A DNA stretch of 64,000 nucleotides, from positions 1 to 64,000 of the forward strand of contig NZ_CAJGZM010000004.1 in NCBI RefSeq assembly GCF_904846175.1, read 5' to 3'. Shown here piece by piece: positions 63,935-64,000 of the stretch. How positions within the stretch are numbered: the stretch's first letter is position 1; each line of letters begins with the position of its first letter. The notes beneath the pieces were generated by a model. The model was not told the DNA's origin. It saw only the letters and a program-made list of their open reading frames with translations, and ran no database searches. This DNA is from Psychrobacter immobilis (GTDB lineage Bacteria; Pseudomonadota; Gammaproteobacteria; Pseudomonadales; Moraxellaceae). The translations under genes and the position numbers were made by a program.

Positions 63935-64000
63935 TGAGCTTTTACAAAAATCACCCACCTTTTCAGGGCAGCATTACCGTCCAGCAGCATAAATATAGAC
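63934..64000 (+). CDS. Partial gene cut by the window end
   Basis: An ATG overlaps the stop codon of the histidine kinase (TAATG) and opens a frame that stays open for 22 codons to the window end, beginning MSFYKNHPPFQG. The overlap suggests translational coupling with the kinase gene, but no strong ribosome site is seen. Too little is visible to identify the product. Confidence 0.45.
   Translation, partial: MSFYKNHPPFQGSITVQQHKYR

Noticed and set aside
1..64000. Phage, plasmid, CRISPR, toxin-antitoxin or secondary-metabolite cluster
   Set aside because: I looked for integrases, transposases, Cas proteins, repeat-spacer patterns and paired small toxin genes and found none that can be supported.

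Overview
The window is a stretch of gammaproteobacterial chromosome, most likely from Psychrobacter or a close relative in the Moraxellaceae. I infer this from the moderately AT-rich composition, the complete NQR operon with separate apbE and nqrM genes, the scattered his genes, a LysM-dprA-tsaC block next to fmt-rsmB, and an HSL-type esterase like those of cold-adapted Moraxellaceae. No database search was possible, so the genus is an inference. Nearly everything is core-genome housekeeping. I see no phage, plasmid, CRISPR array or intact insertion sequence.

Layout. Two tandem stringent-type promoters at 89-307 read out of the left edge on the minus strand, probably toward an rRNA or tRNA operon. 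Then come thrS-infC with an AUU start for infC, a TelA-family gene and rnr (1.4-7.9 kb). On the minus strand follow a small membrane protein, a BON-MscS channel and hisA (8.1-11.0 kb). A 0.9-kb leader precedes nqrABCDEF, followed by an SDR gene, apbE and nqrM (11.9-20.7 kb). Next are an MFS permease, the tesA-ybbA-ybbP operon and avtA (21-28 kb), then small unknown genes and the minus-strand hisB / isochorismatase-like / hisH group (28-31 kb). A GNAT-like gene, tRNA-Phe, a DUF4385 gene, gph and ilvD follow (31.5-35.5 kb). comM and hemN diverge around a 168-bp MITE-like element (35.6-39.4 kb). An esterase/phytase-like gene, an NfeD-stomatin pair, two duplicated outer-membrane beta-barrel genes, dnaK and grpE occupy 39.5-47.1 kb. 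An HSL esterase, two metallophosphoesterases, a YfcH-type epimerase, tsaC, dprA, a LysM protein, thrC, rsmB and fmt follow to 60.7 kb. A hybrid histidine kinase and the start of another gene close the window.

Genes that work together. NqrA-F form the Na+-pumping NADH:quinone oxidoreductase; ApbE attaches FMN covalently to NqrB and NqrC, and NqrM helps assemble the complex. DprA and ComM both act on incoming single-stranded DNA, so natural competence is plausible. GrpE and DnaK are chaperone partners with a possible sigma-32 promoter. Fmt, RsmB, TsaC, ThrS and IF3 serve translation.

Most notable observations: two parS-like palindromes about 7 kb apart, one inside a loop insertion of rsmB, suggesting nearness to oriC; a tRNA-Phe with one extra A in its anticodon loop; a MITE-like element; a structured nqr leader containing a short upstream ORF; a stem-loop between nqrE and nqrF; and an octamer repeat upstream of ilvD. 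I did not find a convincing new multi-gene system.
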